From Enterobacter wuhouensis (lineage in GTDB: Bacteria > Pseudomonadota > Gammaproteobacteria > Enterobacterales > Enterobacteriaceae), in the NCBI RefSeq assembly GCF_004331265.1, contig NZ_SJOO01000011.1:1-64000 (forward strand): a DNA stretch of 64,000 bases. Reading direction: 5' to 3'. Of the stretch, positions 11,091-20,427 are shown in pieces. The notes beneath the pieces are model-generated. The model searched no databases. It was not told the origin of the DNA and was given only the letters and a program-made list of their open reading frames with translations. Positions within the stretch are counted from its first letter, which is position 1. Every line of letters starts with the position of its first letter. The translations under genes were made by a program, and so were the position numbers.

Positions 11091-12722
11091 GTGCTGACCC
11101 TGTTACACCTGCTTTCTGCAGTCGCACTGCTGGTATGGGGCACCCATATTGTCCGTACTGGCGTGATGCGCGTTTACGGCGCGCGTTTACGTACCGTCCT
11201 CAGCAGCAGCGTTGAGAAGAAGCCGCTCGCCTTCTGCGCGGGCATCGGCGTCACGGCGCTGGTGCAAAGCAGTAACGCGACCACCATGCTCGTCACCTCG
11301 TTCGTGGCGCAGGATCTGGTCGCGCTCGCGCCGGCGCTGGTGATCGTTCTCGGCGCTGACGTGGGGACCGCGCTGATGGCGCGCGTCCTGACCTTCGACC
11401 TCTCCTGGCTGTCGCCGCTGCTCATCTTCATCGGCGTTATCTTCTTCCTTGGCCGCAAGCAGACGCGTGCCGGGCAGCTGGGCCGCGTCGGCATCGGCCT
11501 TGGCCTCATCCTGCTGGCGCTTGAGCTGATCGTGCAGGCAGTCACGCCGATCACCCAGGCCAACGGCGTGCAGGTCATTTTTGCCTCGCTGACCGGCGAT
11601 ATTATGCTGGATGCGCTGATCGGCGCGGTGTTTGCCATCATCAGCTACTCCAGCCTGGCGGCGGTCCTGCTGACGGCGACCTTAACCGCCGCGGGGGCGA
11701 TCTCCTTCCCGGTGGCGCTGTGCCTGGTGATCGGTGCTAACCTCGGCTCCGGCCTGCTGGCAATGCTCAACAACAGCGCCGCCAACGCAGCGGCCCGCCG
11801 CGTGGCGCTCGGCAGCCTGCTGTTTAAGCTGGTGGGCAGCCTGATTATTCTGCCGTTCGTTCACCCGCTGGCGAACCTCATGGACAATCTCCCGCTGGCG
11901 AAGGCGGAGCTGGTGATCTATTTCCACGTCTTCTACAACCTGGTGCGCTGCCTGGCGATGGTGCCGTTTGCCGCGCCGATGGCCCGCTTCTGTGAGCGCC
12001 TCATCCGCGACGAACCGGAGCTTGATGCGCGCCTGAAACCGAAGCATCTGGACACCTCAGTGCTCGACACCCCGGCGCTGGCCATCGCCAATGCCGCACG
12101 CGAAACGCTGCGCATGGGCGATGCGATGGAAACCATGCTTGAAGGGCTGCAGAAGGTGATGCACGGCGAGCCGCGCGAAGAGAAAGAGCTGCGCAGGCTG
12201 GCGGACGATATCAACGTGCTGTACACCGCCATTAAGCTTTATCTGGCGCGTATCCCCCAGGACGAGCTGGCGGAAGAGGAGTCCCGCCGCTGGGCGGAGA
12301 TTATCGAGATGTCGCTTAACCTTGAGCAGGCCTCGGATATCGTTGAGCGCATGGGGAGCGAAATCGCCGACAAATCCCTGGCCGCGCGTCGTGCGTTTTC
12401 AGGTGAAGGCCTCAAGGAGCTGGAAGCGCTGCATGAACAGCTGGTCAGCAACCTGAAGCTGGCGATGTCGGTCTTTTTCTCCAGCGACGTGCCGAGCGCG
12501 CGCCGCCTGCGCCGCAACAAGCATCGTTTCCGCATTCTGAACCGCCGCTACTCGCACGCCCACGTTGAGCGTCTGCACCAGCAGAACGTGCAGAGTATCG
12601 AAACCAGCTCCCTGCACCTGGGGCTGCTGGGGGATATGAAGCGTCTCAACTCGTTGTTCTGTGCGGTGGCGTACAGCGTGATGGAACAGCCGGATGAAGA
12701 CGACGAGCGGGACGAGTATTAA
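11091..12722 (+). CDS. yjbB: Na/Pi cotransporter family inner-membrane protein, phosphate exporter
   Basis: YjbB is a PNaS-family protein; in E. coli it lowers cell phosphate by export. The 543 residues equal the E. coli length. Roughly eight hydrophobic segments occupy residues 1-300, with the two family repeats carrying QSSNATTM and GANLGSG. A PhoU-like helical C-terminal domain (about 340-543) follows. Start is GTG 11091 with AAGGAGG ten bases upstream. Its stop overlaps by 4 bp the convergent antitoxin gene, which is not so in E. coli. Confidence 0.93.
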   Translation: MLTLLHLLSAVALLVWGTHIVRTGVMRVYGARLRTVLSSSVEKKPLAFCAGIGVTALVQSSNATTMLVTSFVAQDLVALAPALVIVLGADVGTALMARVLTFDLSWLSPLLIFIGVIFFLGRKQTRAGQLGRVGIGLGLILLALELIVQAVTPITQANGVQVIFASLTGDIMLDALIGAVFAIISYSSLAAVLLTATLTAAGAISFPVALCLVIGANLGSGLLAMLNNSAANAAARRVALGSLLFKLVGSLIILPFVHPLANLMDNLPLAKAELVIYFHVFYNLVRCLAMVPFAAPMARFCERLIRDEPELDARLKPKHLDTSVLDTPALAIANAARETLRMGDAMETMLEGLQKVMHGEPREEKELRRLADDINVLYTAIKLYLARIPQDELAEEESRRWAEIIEMSLNLEQASDIVERMGSEIADKSLAARRAFSGEGLKELEALHEQLVSNLKLAMSVFFSSDVPSARRLRRNKHRFRILNRRYSHAHVERLHQQNVQSIETSSLHLGLLGDMKRLNSLFCAVAYSVMEQPDEDDERDEY

Positions 12723-13012
12723 TCTCCGGCGTGTTTGATTGTTAGCCCAAGACCCAATGCTTTCATGACCGCCAGCGTGGTTTTGAGCGTTGGGTTCCCC
12801 TTATCGCTGAATGAACGATAAAGCTGTTCTCGTGATAGGCCAGTTTGCTGTGAAATGGCCGACATTCCTTTCGCGCGCGCGATGACGCCCAGAGCTTTAG
12901 CAATATACGCAGAGTCGCCCGTTTCTAATGCATCAGCCATAAACACGGCGATTTCCTCGTCATCCACCAGCGCGTTGGCTGGATCGTAGGGTGTTAATTT
13001 ATGCATGCTCAT
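12719..13012 (-). CDS. Type II antitoxin, HTH addiction-module antidote
   Basis: The 97-residue product has a short N-terminal toxin-binding part (YDPANALVDDEEIAVFMADAL). A Cro/C1-type helix-turn-helix follows at about 45-90 (MSAISQQTGLSREQLYRSFS, then TLKTTLAVMKALGL), as in the addiction-module antidote family paired with Gp49/RelE-like killers. It starts directly after the toxin TGA with no gap; AGGAG at the toxin end serves as its ribosome site. It should bind both the toxin and the shared promoter. The pair sits where E. coli carries pepE. Confidence 0.85.
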   Translation of the reverse strand: MSMHKLTPYDPANALVDDEEIAVFMADALETGDSAYIAKALGVIARAKGMSAISQQTGLSREQLYRSFSDKGNPTLKTTLAVMKALGLGLTIKHAGD

Positions 13013-13315
13013 TCACTCCTGCCATTGGGATACATTGCTCAGCATTTTTGCCATAAGTATGTCTCTGGCCTGGCTGCTTTTGTCACCACCACACAACAGC
13101 ACGATGATGCAATTGCCCTGGTCTTTAAAATAGATTCTGTAGCCCGGACCATAGTGGATCCTCAGCTCACTTATACCTTCCCCAACGGGTTTAATGTCCC
13201 CCGCTAAACCATTTGCCAACCGAAAGAGGCGGGAAGCGATAATGGTTTTCGCTCGCCGATCTTTTAAATTTTGCTCCCAGCGTTGGAAGGATTCTGTCTG
13301 AACAATCTCCTTCAT
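13013..13315 (-). CDS. Type II toxin, RelE/ParE superfamily killer protein
   Basis: The 100-residue protein has the small RelE/ParE-fold pattern: FQRWEQNLKDRRAKTIIASRLFRLANG helices (in two parts), then strands ELRIHYGPGYRIYF and CIIVLLCGGDKSSQ, ending in a helix. Family members are translation-dependent mRNA endonucleases or related growth inhibitors; which of these applies cannot be told here. Toxin-first order with zero spacing to the antitoxin is typical of higBA-like modules. ATG at 13315 follows GGGAG. Nothing suggests inactivation. Confidence 0.85.
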   Translation of the reverse strand: MKEIVQTESFQRWEQNLKDRRAKTIIASRLFRLANGLAGDIKPVGEGISELRIHYGPGYRIYFKDQGNCIIVLLCGGDKSSQARDILMAKMLSNVSQWQE

Positions 13316-13325
13316 ATTACTCCCT

Positions 13326-13341
13326 GTAATTTATAAACTAC
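13326..13341. promoter_or_regulatory. Imperfect palindrome upstream of the toxin-antitoxin operon
   Basis: GTAATTTATAAACTAC is a 16-bp palindrome with one mismatched pair, lying 10 bp before the toxin start and containing a TATAAA-like stretch. Its place and symmetry suit the autoregulatory operator of a TA module; this is an inference. Confidence 0.4.
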
Positions 13342-13512
13342 AAATTAATTGTTTCTGGAGAGTAAACTAAAAGGAGTTAGCACAAGGATAAATGGCCTGA
13401 CGCTAAATCCTGAAAGCGTCTCGCAAACTAAAAAACCCGCTTCAGTTACCGTCGGCTAACCTTTTTTTTCGGCCCAAACCTAAGGTATATTTCGCCCTTC
13501 ACAGGAGAAACT

Positions 13513-14385
13513 ATGCTGCTAACTCAATCAACCCGATTAAACAAATACATTAGCGAGAGCGGGATCTGCTCACGTCGCGAGGCTGACCGTTACATTGAAC
13601 AAGGTAACGTGTTTCTTAACGGCAAACGCGCCACCATCGGCGATCAGGTGGCCCCTGGCGATGTGGTTAAAGTGAATGGTCAGGTCATCGAACCGCGTGA
13701 TGCTGAAGACCTGGTGTTTATCGCGTTGAACAAACCGGTTGGCATTGTCAGCACCACGGAAGACGGTGAGCGGGACAACATCGTTGATTTCGTGAACCAC
13801 AGCAGCCGCATTTTCCCGATTGGCCGTCTGGATAAAGATTCTCAGGGTCTGATTTTCCTCACCAACCACGGCGATCTGGTCAACAAAATTCTGCGTGCCG
13901 GTAACGATCACGAGAAAGAGTACATTGTGACGGTGAACAAGCCGGTCACGGACGAATTTATTCGTGGCATGGGCGCAGGCGTTCCCATTCTTGGTACCGT
14001 CACGAAGAAGTGTAAGGTCAAAAAAGAGGCGCCGTTCGCGTTCCGCATAACGCTGGTGCAGGGCCTAAACCGCCAGATCCGCCGTATGTGCGAGCACTTC
14101 GGCTATGAGGTGACGAAGCTGGAACGCACGCGCATCATGAACGTCAGCCTGTCGGGCATTCCGCTGGGCGAGTGGCGTGATTTAACGGGCGACGAGCTGA
14201 TCGAGCTGTTCAAGCTTATCGAGAACTCATCCTCTGAAGCGAAGCCGAAGGCAAAAGCCAAACCGAAAACCCAGGCAATCAAGCGCCCGGTAGTCAAAGC
14301 GCCGCAGGCGGAAGAGAAAGGACGGGGCAAACCGGCCAACGGGAAGCGCTTTGCCCAGCCGGGGCGCAAAAAGAAAGGGCGCTGA
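13513..14385 (+). CDS. rluF: 23S rRNA pseudouridine(2604) synthase
   Basis: RluF converts U2604 of 23S rRNA to pseudouridine. An S4 RNA-binding domain covers about residues 7-65 (LNKYISESGICSRREADRYI). The catalytic aspartate lies in GRLDKDSQGL (about 108). The RNA-contact loop QGLNRQIRRMCEHFG is present. The basic, repetitive KPKAKAKPKT tail matches E. coli RluF in nature and the total of 290 residues is identical. AGGAG precedes the ATG. It abuts yjbD tail to tail with no spacer. Confidence 0.96.
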   Translation: MLLTQSTRLNKYISESGICSRREADRYIEQGNVFLNGKRATIGDQVAPGDVVKVNGQVIEPRDAEDLVFIALNKPVGIVSTTEDGERDNIVDFVNHSSRIFPIGRLDKDSQGLIFLTNHGDLVNKILRAGNDHEKEYIVTVNKPVTDEFIRGMGAGVPILGTVTKKCKVKKEAPFAFRITLVQGLNRQIRRMCEHFGYEVTKLERTRIMNVSLSGIPLGEWRDLTGDELIELFKLIENSSSEAKPKAKAKPKTQAIKRPVVKAPQAEEKGRGKPANGKRFAQPGRKKKGR

Positions 14386-14658
14386 TTAGCGCCTTCCACG
14401 GGTAGAGGTAGTGGCTGACCAGGAGAAGGTCGCCTCTGCATCCGGTTTATAAGCCTGCTCTTTTTTCAGCTTGCGGGCTTTTTTCGCCGCAGCCTCACGC
14501 TGCGCCATCAGTTTGTCGATGTACTCTTTTTTCACCTGATTGGTTTCGGCGTTCGTCAGCGTGCGGCCATGCGCGATGCGGGCGCGGTCGAGAAGCGTTT
14601 TCAGTTCGCGCTGCTCGGCTTCGGTCATGTCTTTCTGGGTCAATCGTGGTATAGCCAT
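14386..14658 (-). CDS. yjbD: DUF3811 family protein YjbD
   Basis: This 90-residue, charged, mostly helical protein matches E. coli YjbD (MAIPRLTQKDMTEAEQRELK, KKARKLKKEQ). No function is known. Its stop touches the rluF stop. A perfect hairpin (14661-14688) directly upstream contains its GGAGG ribosome site, which suggests translational control or coupling. Confidence 0.9.
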   Translation of the reverse strand: MAIPRLTQKDMTEAEQRELKTLLDRARIAHGRTLTNAETNQVKKEYIDKLMAQREAAAKKARKLKKEQAYKPDAEATFSWSATTSTRGRR

Positions 14659-14660
14659 TG

Positions 14661-14688
14661 CTGAAGCCTCCTGATAGGGAGGCTTCAG
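14661..14688 (-). promoter_or_regulatory. Hairpin enclosing the yjbD ribosome-binding site
   Basis: An 11-bp perfect stem (CTGAAGCCTCC / GGAGGCTTCAG) with a 6-nt loop ends 2 nt before the yjbD ATG on the minus strand. The GGAGG in its 3' arm is ideally spaced (8 nt) from that ATG. There is no T-run, so it is not a typical terminator for panS upstream. Confidence 0.6.
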
Positions 14689-14708
14689 TGTAAAGCAAGC
14701 CGCGTAAA

Positions 14709-15653
14709 TTAACCCTGCTTCACCGCATCTTTTTTCGCTTGCTCATCAATCGGTTTGCCGGACCAGTAGCCTGCCAGCAGCGAGCCGGACAGGTTATGCC
14801 AGACGGAGAACAGCGCGCCCGGCAGGGCCGCCAGCGGTGAGAAGTAGATTTTACCGAGCGCCGCCGCCAGGCCGGAGTTCTGCATGCCCACCTCAATCGC
14901 CAGCGTGCGGCAGGTAGATTCGTCAAAGCCAAACAGCTTCCCGCCCCAGTAGCCGCCCAACAGGCCGATGGTGTTATGCAGCACCACCGCGATGATGACG
15001 ACAAAGCCCACGGAGGCAATGTGCGATGCGGAACCGGCCACCACGGCGCTGATGATTGCCAGAATACAGACCATCGAAAACGCCGGCAGGTAAGGCTCAA
15101 CGGCCTTCACCACGCGCGGGAACAGGTGATGGATCACAAGCCCCAGCGCAATCGGGATCACCACGATTTGCAGAATGCTCAGCAGCATCCCCATCACGTC
15201 CACCTGGATATGTGCGTCGACGTACAGGCGGGTTAACAGCGGCGTGGCGACCACGCCCACCAGCGTGGAAACGGACGAGATGGTGACTGAGAGCGCCACG
15301 TCGCCTTTCGCCAGGTAGATCATGACGTTGGACGCGGTGCCGCTGGCGACACTGCCCACCAGCACCATCCCGGCGGAGAGGTCCGGCGGCATCTTAAAGG
15401 CCATCGCCAGCAGCCACGCCGCGAGCGGCATCACCAGATAGTGCAGAAAAATCCCTGCCGCGACGGGCGCAGGGCGAGACAGCACGCGTTTAAAGTCGTC
15501 GATCTTCAGGTGTACGCCCATGCCGAGCATGATCAGCATCAGCAGCGTGGTGACCCACGGCCCGATGCCGGTGAAGGTGGTGGGGGTGTAATACGCGAGT
15601 ACGGAGAGCAGCAGCGCCCATAGCGGGAACAGCCGGGTGATGGCGGATAACAT
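14709..15653 (-). CDS. panS: BASS-family transporter, likely ketopantoate/pantoate importer PanS
   Basis: A membrane protein of 314 residues with about nine or ten hydrophobic helices and the BASS signatures GSVASGTASNVMIYLAKGD and EVGMQNSGLAAAL, the latter being the sodium/substrate cross-over region. Salmonella PanS, a BASS protein next to lysC that imports ketopantoate, has this position. E. coli K-12 lacks a gene at this spot. Family assignment is firm; substrate is by analogy. AAGGA precedes the ATG. It follows lysC on the same strand after a terminator. Confidence 0.8.
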   Translation of the reverse strand: MLSAITRLFPLWALLLSVLAYYTPTTFTGIGPWVTTLLMLIMLGMGVHLKIDDFKRVLSRPAPVAAGIFLHYLVMPLAAWLLAMAFKMPPDLSAGMVLVGSVASGTASNVMIYLAKGDVALSVTISSVSTLVGVVATPLLTRLYVDAHIQVDVMGMLLSILQIVVIPIALGLVIHHLFPRVVKAVEPYLPAFSMVCILAIISAVVAGSASHIASVGFVVIIAVVLHNTIGLLGGYWGGKLFGFDESTCRTLAIEVGMQNSGLAAALGKIYFSPLAALPGALFSVWHNLSGSLLAGYWSGKPIDEQAKKDAVKQG

Positions 15654-15687
15654 AGGTAGTCCTTGCGATTGTGTTGTGTTTAGTTAT

Positions 15688-15714
15688 GAAAAAGCCGGGT
15701 CTGTGCCCGGCTTA
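15688..15714 (-). terminator. lysC terminator
   Basis: Read on the minus strand, AAGCCGGGCACAGACCCGGC then TTTTTC forms a strong hairpin with T-run, about 30 bp after the lysC stop. Confidence 0.85.
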
Positions 15715-15742
15715 TAGGTATTGTTTATCGTGCTAACGAATT

Positions 15743-17092
15743 TTATTCAAACAAATTCTGATGAAGTTTCTGCACGACCTTCTCGGCCTGATCGGCAGGG
15801 ACCAGGAAGCAGAGGTTATAGCTGGACGCGCCGTAGCAAATCATGCGGATGCTGAACGGGTCGAGCACGCCGAACACCTCTTTACCCACGCCGCAGGCGC
15901 GCGACAGCTTGTTGCCGATAATGGCGACCAGCGCCAGATCTTCTTCCACCTCAACGCGGCACAGTTCGGACAGCTCAATCAGCAGCGACTGCGTCAGCAG
16001 GGTATCGCCGGTGGAGGTAGAGCCGGTCGTATCCAGCGTCAGCGCAATGCTCACTTCCGACGTGGTGATCAGATCTACGGAGATATTGTGGCGCGCCAGA
16101 ATGCCAAACACTTCCGCCAGGAAGCCGCGAGAGTGCAGCATATTATGGCTGTGCAGCGTCACCAGCGTCTGCTTGCGGCGCAGGGCCAGCGCGCGGAACA
16201 GCGGCGGATTCTCGGTTTTCTTGCAGACCAGCGTCCCGCCCGCTTGCGGATCTTTACTGGAGCCGACGAACACCGGAATGTCGCTGCGTACCGCCGGCAG
16301 CAGCGTGGCCGGGTGCAGCACTTTGGCACCGAAGGTAGCCATTTCAGCCGCTTCTTCGAAGGCTATCACGTCAATACGTTTTGCCGCAGACACCACGCGC
16401 GGGTCGGTGGTGTAGATGCCCGGCACGTCCGTCCAGATATCCACGCGGGTGGCGTGCAGGGCTTCGCCCAGCAGCGCAGCGGTGTAATCGCTGCCGCCAC
16501 GGCCCAGCGTCGTCGTGCGTCCTTTGGCTTCGCTGCCGATAAAGCCCTGGGTGATCACGATGCCTTCTTCCAGGCGCGGCGCCAGCTGCTGGTTGGTCAG
16601 CTCGGCCAGCGCTTCCACGTCCGGCTCGGCGCGGCCAAAGCGGTCGCTGGTGCGCATCACTTTGCGTACGTCAAACCACTGCGCCTGAATGTTACGCTCG
16701 CGCATGATCTCGACAAACAGCAGGGTCGACATCAGCTCGCCGTGGCTGACCAGCTCGTCGGTCAGGGCGGTGGAGGTTGCCAGCGAAGCGGCTTCTGCGA
16801 GGGTGGTGATATTTTCCAGCAGACGTTCCACTTCCTCACGGATCACGTTCGGGTTTTGCAGACGCTCAAGGATGTCGAACTGAATTTTGCGCAGTGCGTC
16901 CAGCTTTACGAAACGTTCTGTCGCTTCCAGTCCTTCAGACAGAGAAACCAGCAGGTTCGTCACGCCCGCGGATGCAGACAGCACCACCAGGCGGGTATTC
17001 GGATCGGCCAGCACCACATCGGCGCTGCGGTTCATGGCATCGTAGTCTGCCACACTGGTGCCGCCAAACTTGGCGACCACAAAACTCGTCAT
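15743..17092 (-). CDS. lysC: Lysine-sensitive aspartokinase III
   Basis: LysC phosphorylates aspartate, opening lysine, threonine and methionine synthesis. The 449 residues match E. coli LysC in length. The kinase domain starts VVAKFGGTSVADYDAMN and holds TTTLGRGGSDYTAALL. Two ACT domains (about 300-449) contain the lysine site region MLHSRGFLAEVFGILARHNI (about 20 residues) and TTSEVSIALTLD. Feedback inhibition by lysine is expected. The leader is unusual: see the promoter entry. Confidence 0.97.
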   Translation of the reverse strand: MTSFVVAKFGGTSVADYDAMNRSADVVLADPNTRLVVLSASAGVTNLLVSLSEGLEATERFVKLDALRKIQFDILERLQNPNVIREEVERLLENITTLAEAASLATSTALTDELVSHGELMSTLLFVEIMRERNIQAQWFDVRKVMRTSDRFGRAEPDVEALAELTNQQLAPRLEEGIVITQGFIGSEAKGRTTTLGRGGSDYTAALLGEALHATRVDIWTDVPGIYTTDPRVVSAAKRIDVIAFEEAAEMATFGAKVLHPATLLPAVRSDIPVFVGSSKDPQAGGTLVCKKTENPPLFRALALRRKQTLVTLHSHNMLHSRGFLAEVFGILARHNISVDLITTSEVSIALTLDTTGSTSTGDTLLTQSLLIELSELCRVEVEEDLALVAIIGNKLSRACGVGKEVFGVLDPFSIRMICYGASSYNLCFLVPADQAEKVVQKLHQNLFE

Positions 17093-17204
17093 AACAACCT
17101 CGTGTCAGGGAATGAATAAGCGACCATGGCACAAGAGTGAAGCGAGAACAGGTGCAGGCGCAAAATACGGCCCTATAAATAAAATGTGGGGGAGGTCCTG
17201 TCAA
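17093..17204 (-). promoter_or_regulatory. lysC promoter and short leader, no lysine riboswitch seen
   Basis: On the minus strand TTGACA (17199-17204), a 17-bp spacer and TATTTA (17176-17181) form a good sigma-70 promoter about 85 bp before lysC. The last bases, CCCTGACACGAGG, match the end of the E. coli lysC leader. Neither this leader nor the rest of the gap to pgi shows L-box core sequences such as AGAGGNGC or GGAGGAGCC. The E. coli leader is about 300 nt and holds the riboswitch. Confidence 0.6.
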
Positions 17205-17466
17205 TGCTGGGATTATGCGGATTTTTCATGGGGGGGTACCCCTGAGAAACAGGACTTATAACAGGCCCATATTTTATGCTCCTTTTTAGCCTGTTTTGAC
17301 CCACATTTCGCCACCGCAGGAGGCCACGTCAGCAGCTATACTTTTCGGGTCTTTTCACCTGCGTTTGATGCAGGCCAGGGCAATGGCATAAAAACCATCA
17401 CAATTTTTATTTGCAGGCGCTACAATCGACCGCAGTCACAATTCTCAAATCAGAAGAGTATTGCTA

Positions 17467-19116
<1,650 letters not shown>

Positions 19117-19130
19117 TTAATATGTCATGA

Positions 19131-19161
19131 AAAATGCCGGCTATATGCCGGCATTTTTTTA
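19131..19161 (+). terminator. pgi terminator
   Basis: AAAATGCCGGC, TATAT loop and GCCGGCATTTTTTT form a strong intrinsic terminator. Confidence 0.92.
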
Positions 19162-19482
19162 TCGGATAATTCCTGATGTCTGTTAGTTAACTCAAATTCC
19201 GGTTATGAGTTTTATCTGAAAAAGGCGCTTAACCCGTTAATCACTGCGGTTTATTTTAGGAATATACGGATAAGCCTCTTATTGCCATTTAATTTTATCT
19301 TGTTGATTTTAATTGGTTATATATTTATTTAATTATTCTTATATTTCAATTTTATCCAATAGTCTGAAAACCCTTCCTCTATTTCTCAGCACGGCAATCC
19401 CGCTGCTTTAGTTGTGTATACTCGATTCCGCCTGAAATTCTTTTTAGGCAAATCTCCATTCATTCATTGAAGGGAAATTGTT
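19162..19482 (+). promoter_or_regulatory. yjbE promoter region, AT-rich with candidate RcsAB box
   Basis: This roughly 320-bp gap has no gene. TAGGAATATACGGA at 19257-19270 matches 11 of 14 positions of the RcsAB box in reverse orientation. A very AT-rich stretch (about 19285-19360) would suit H-NS binding. TGTGTATACT at 19413-19422 is a good extended -10. yjbEFGH is Rcs-controlled in E. coli; the sites themselves are inferred. Confidence 0.5.
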
Positions 19483-19725
19483 ATGAAGAAAGTACTGTAT
19501 GGCATTTTTGCCATATCTGCGCTTGCGGCGTCGTCTGTCTATGCAGCTCCGGTTCAGGTCGGAGAAGCGGCAGGTTCGGCGGCTACGTCTGCGTCTGCGG
19601 GGAGTTCTACCGCAGCCAGCACCAGCACCGTAAGCTCAGCCGTGGGTGTCGCGCTGGCGGCAACCGGTGGCGGTGATGGCTCCAATACCGGAACCACGAC
19701 CACTACGACGACCAGCACCCAGTAA
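19483..19725 (+). CDS. yjbE: Exopolysaccharide-linked small secreted protein YjbE
   Basis: An 80-residue protein: a signal peptide (MKKVLYGIFAISALAASSVYA, cleaved after about residue 21), then a low-complexity Ala/Ser/Thr/Gly chain ending in a TTTTTTTSTQ tail. This is the known character of YjbE, first gene of the yjb exopolysaccharide operon. AAGGGAAATTGTT before the ATG holds the ribosome site. Its molecular role is unknown. A hairpin separates it from yjbF and probably lets it be made in excess. Confidence 0.88.
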   Translation: MKKVLYGIFAISALAASSVYAAPVQVGEAAGSAATSASAGSSTAASTSTVSSAVGVALAATGGGDGSNTGTTTTTTTSTQ

Positions 19726-19742
19726 TACCGGGTGTTTTAATC

Positions 19743-19766
19743 ATAACCACACTTCGGTGTGGTTAT
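19743..19766 (+). other. UUCG-capped hairpin between yjbE and yjbF
   Basis: ATAACCACAC, TTCG, GTGTGGTTAT: a 10-bp perfect stem with the stable UUCG tetraloop, followed by TTCGCCCC rather than a T-run. It may attenuate transcription or protect the yjbE message. Confidence 0.6.
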
Positions 19767-19788
19767 TTCGCCCCTTCGGAGAAGAGTC

Positions 19789-20427
19789 GTGAAGCGACCT
19801 GCAATCATCCTGATTTGCCTGCTGCTGCAGGCGTGCTCAGCCACCACTAAAGGGCTGGGAAACTCACTGTGGGACAGCCTGTTCGGCACGCCGGGCGTAC
19901 ACCTGACCGATGACGAACTGCAGAACATGCCGTATGCCAGCCAGTACATGCAGCTCAACGATGGCCCGCAGCTGTTTGTGGTGCTCGCTTTCGACGAAAA
20001 CGGGCAGCAGAAATGGGTGACGCAGGATCAGGCCACCATCGTGACGCAGCATGGCCGCATTGTGAAAACCCTGCTCGGCGGTGACAACCTGCTTGAGGTG
20101 AACAACCTCGCCGAAGACCCGCTTATCAAACCGAATCAAATTACCGACGGCGCAAGCTGGACGCGCACCCTGGGCTGGACAGAGCACAACCAGGTGCGCT
20201 ACGCCACGGCGCGTTCCACGTTCCGCTGGGACGGCACCGACAGCGTCAGCGTAGGTAGCGATGAAACTCAGGTTCGGGTGCTGGATGAAGAGATCGTCAC
20301 CGACCAGGCGACCTGGCATAACCGCTATTGGATCGACGAGGAAGGGCAGATCCGCCAGTCCCTGCAGTATCTCGGTGCTGGTTTCTTCCCGATGAAAACC
20401 ACCCTGATCAAGGCGGCGAAATCATGA
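19789..20427 (+). CDS. yjbF: Exopolysaccharide operon lipoprotein YjbF
   Basis: A predicted outer-membrane lipoprotein of the GfcB/YmcC family, second gene of yjbEFGH. The lipobox LLLQAC places the lipidated cysteine near residue 17. I use GTG 19789 (KRPAIILICLLLQACS), which gives 212 residues as in E. coli; CGGAGAAGAG lies upstream. The in-frame GTG at 19759 falls inside the intergenic hairpin and is rejected. The stop overlaps the yjbG ATG (ATGA). Confidence 0.93.
   Translation: MKRPAIILICLLLQACSATTKGLGNSLWDSLFGTPGVHLTDDELQNMPYASQYMQLNDGPQLFVVLAFDENGQQKWVTQDQATIVTQHGRIVKTLLGGDNLLEVNNLAEDPLIKPNQITDGASWTRTLGWTEHNQVRYATARSTFRWDGTDSVSVGSDETQVRVLDEEIVTDQATWHNRYWIDEEGQIRQSLQYLGAGFFPMKTTLIKAAKS

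Noticed and set aside
15761..17119. Plus-strand 452-codon open frame opposite lysC
   Set aside because: Shadow of the complete aspartokinase gene on the other strand.
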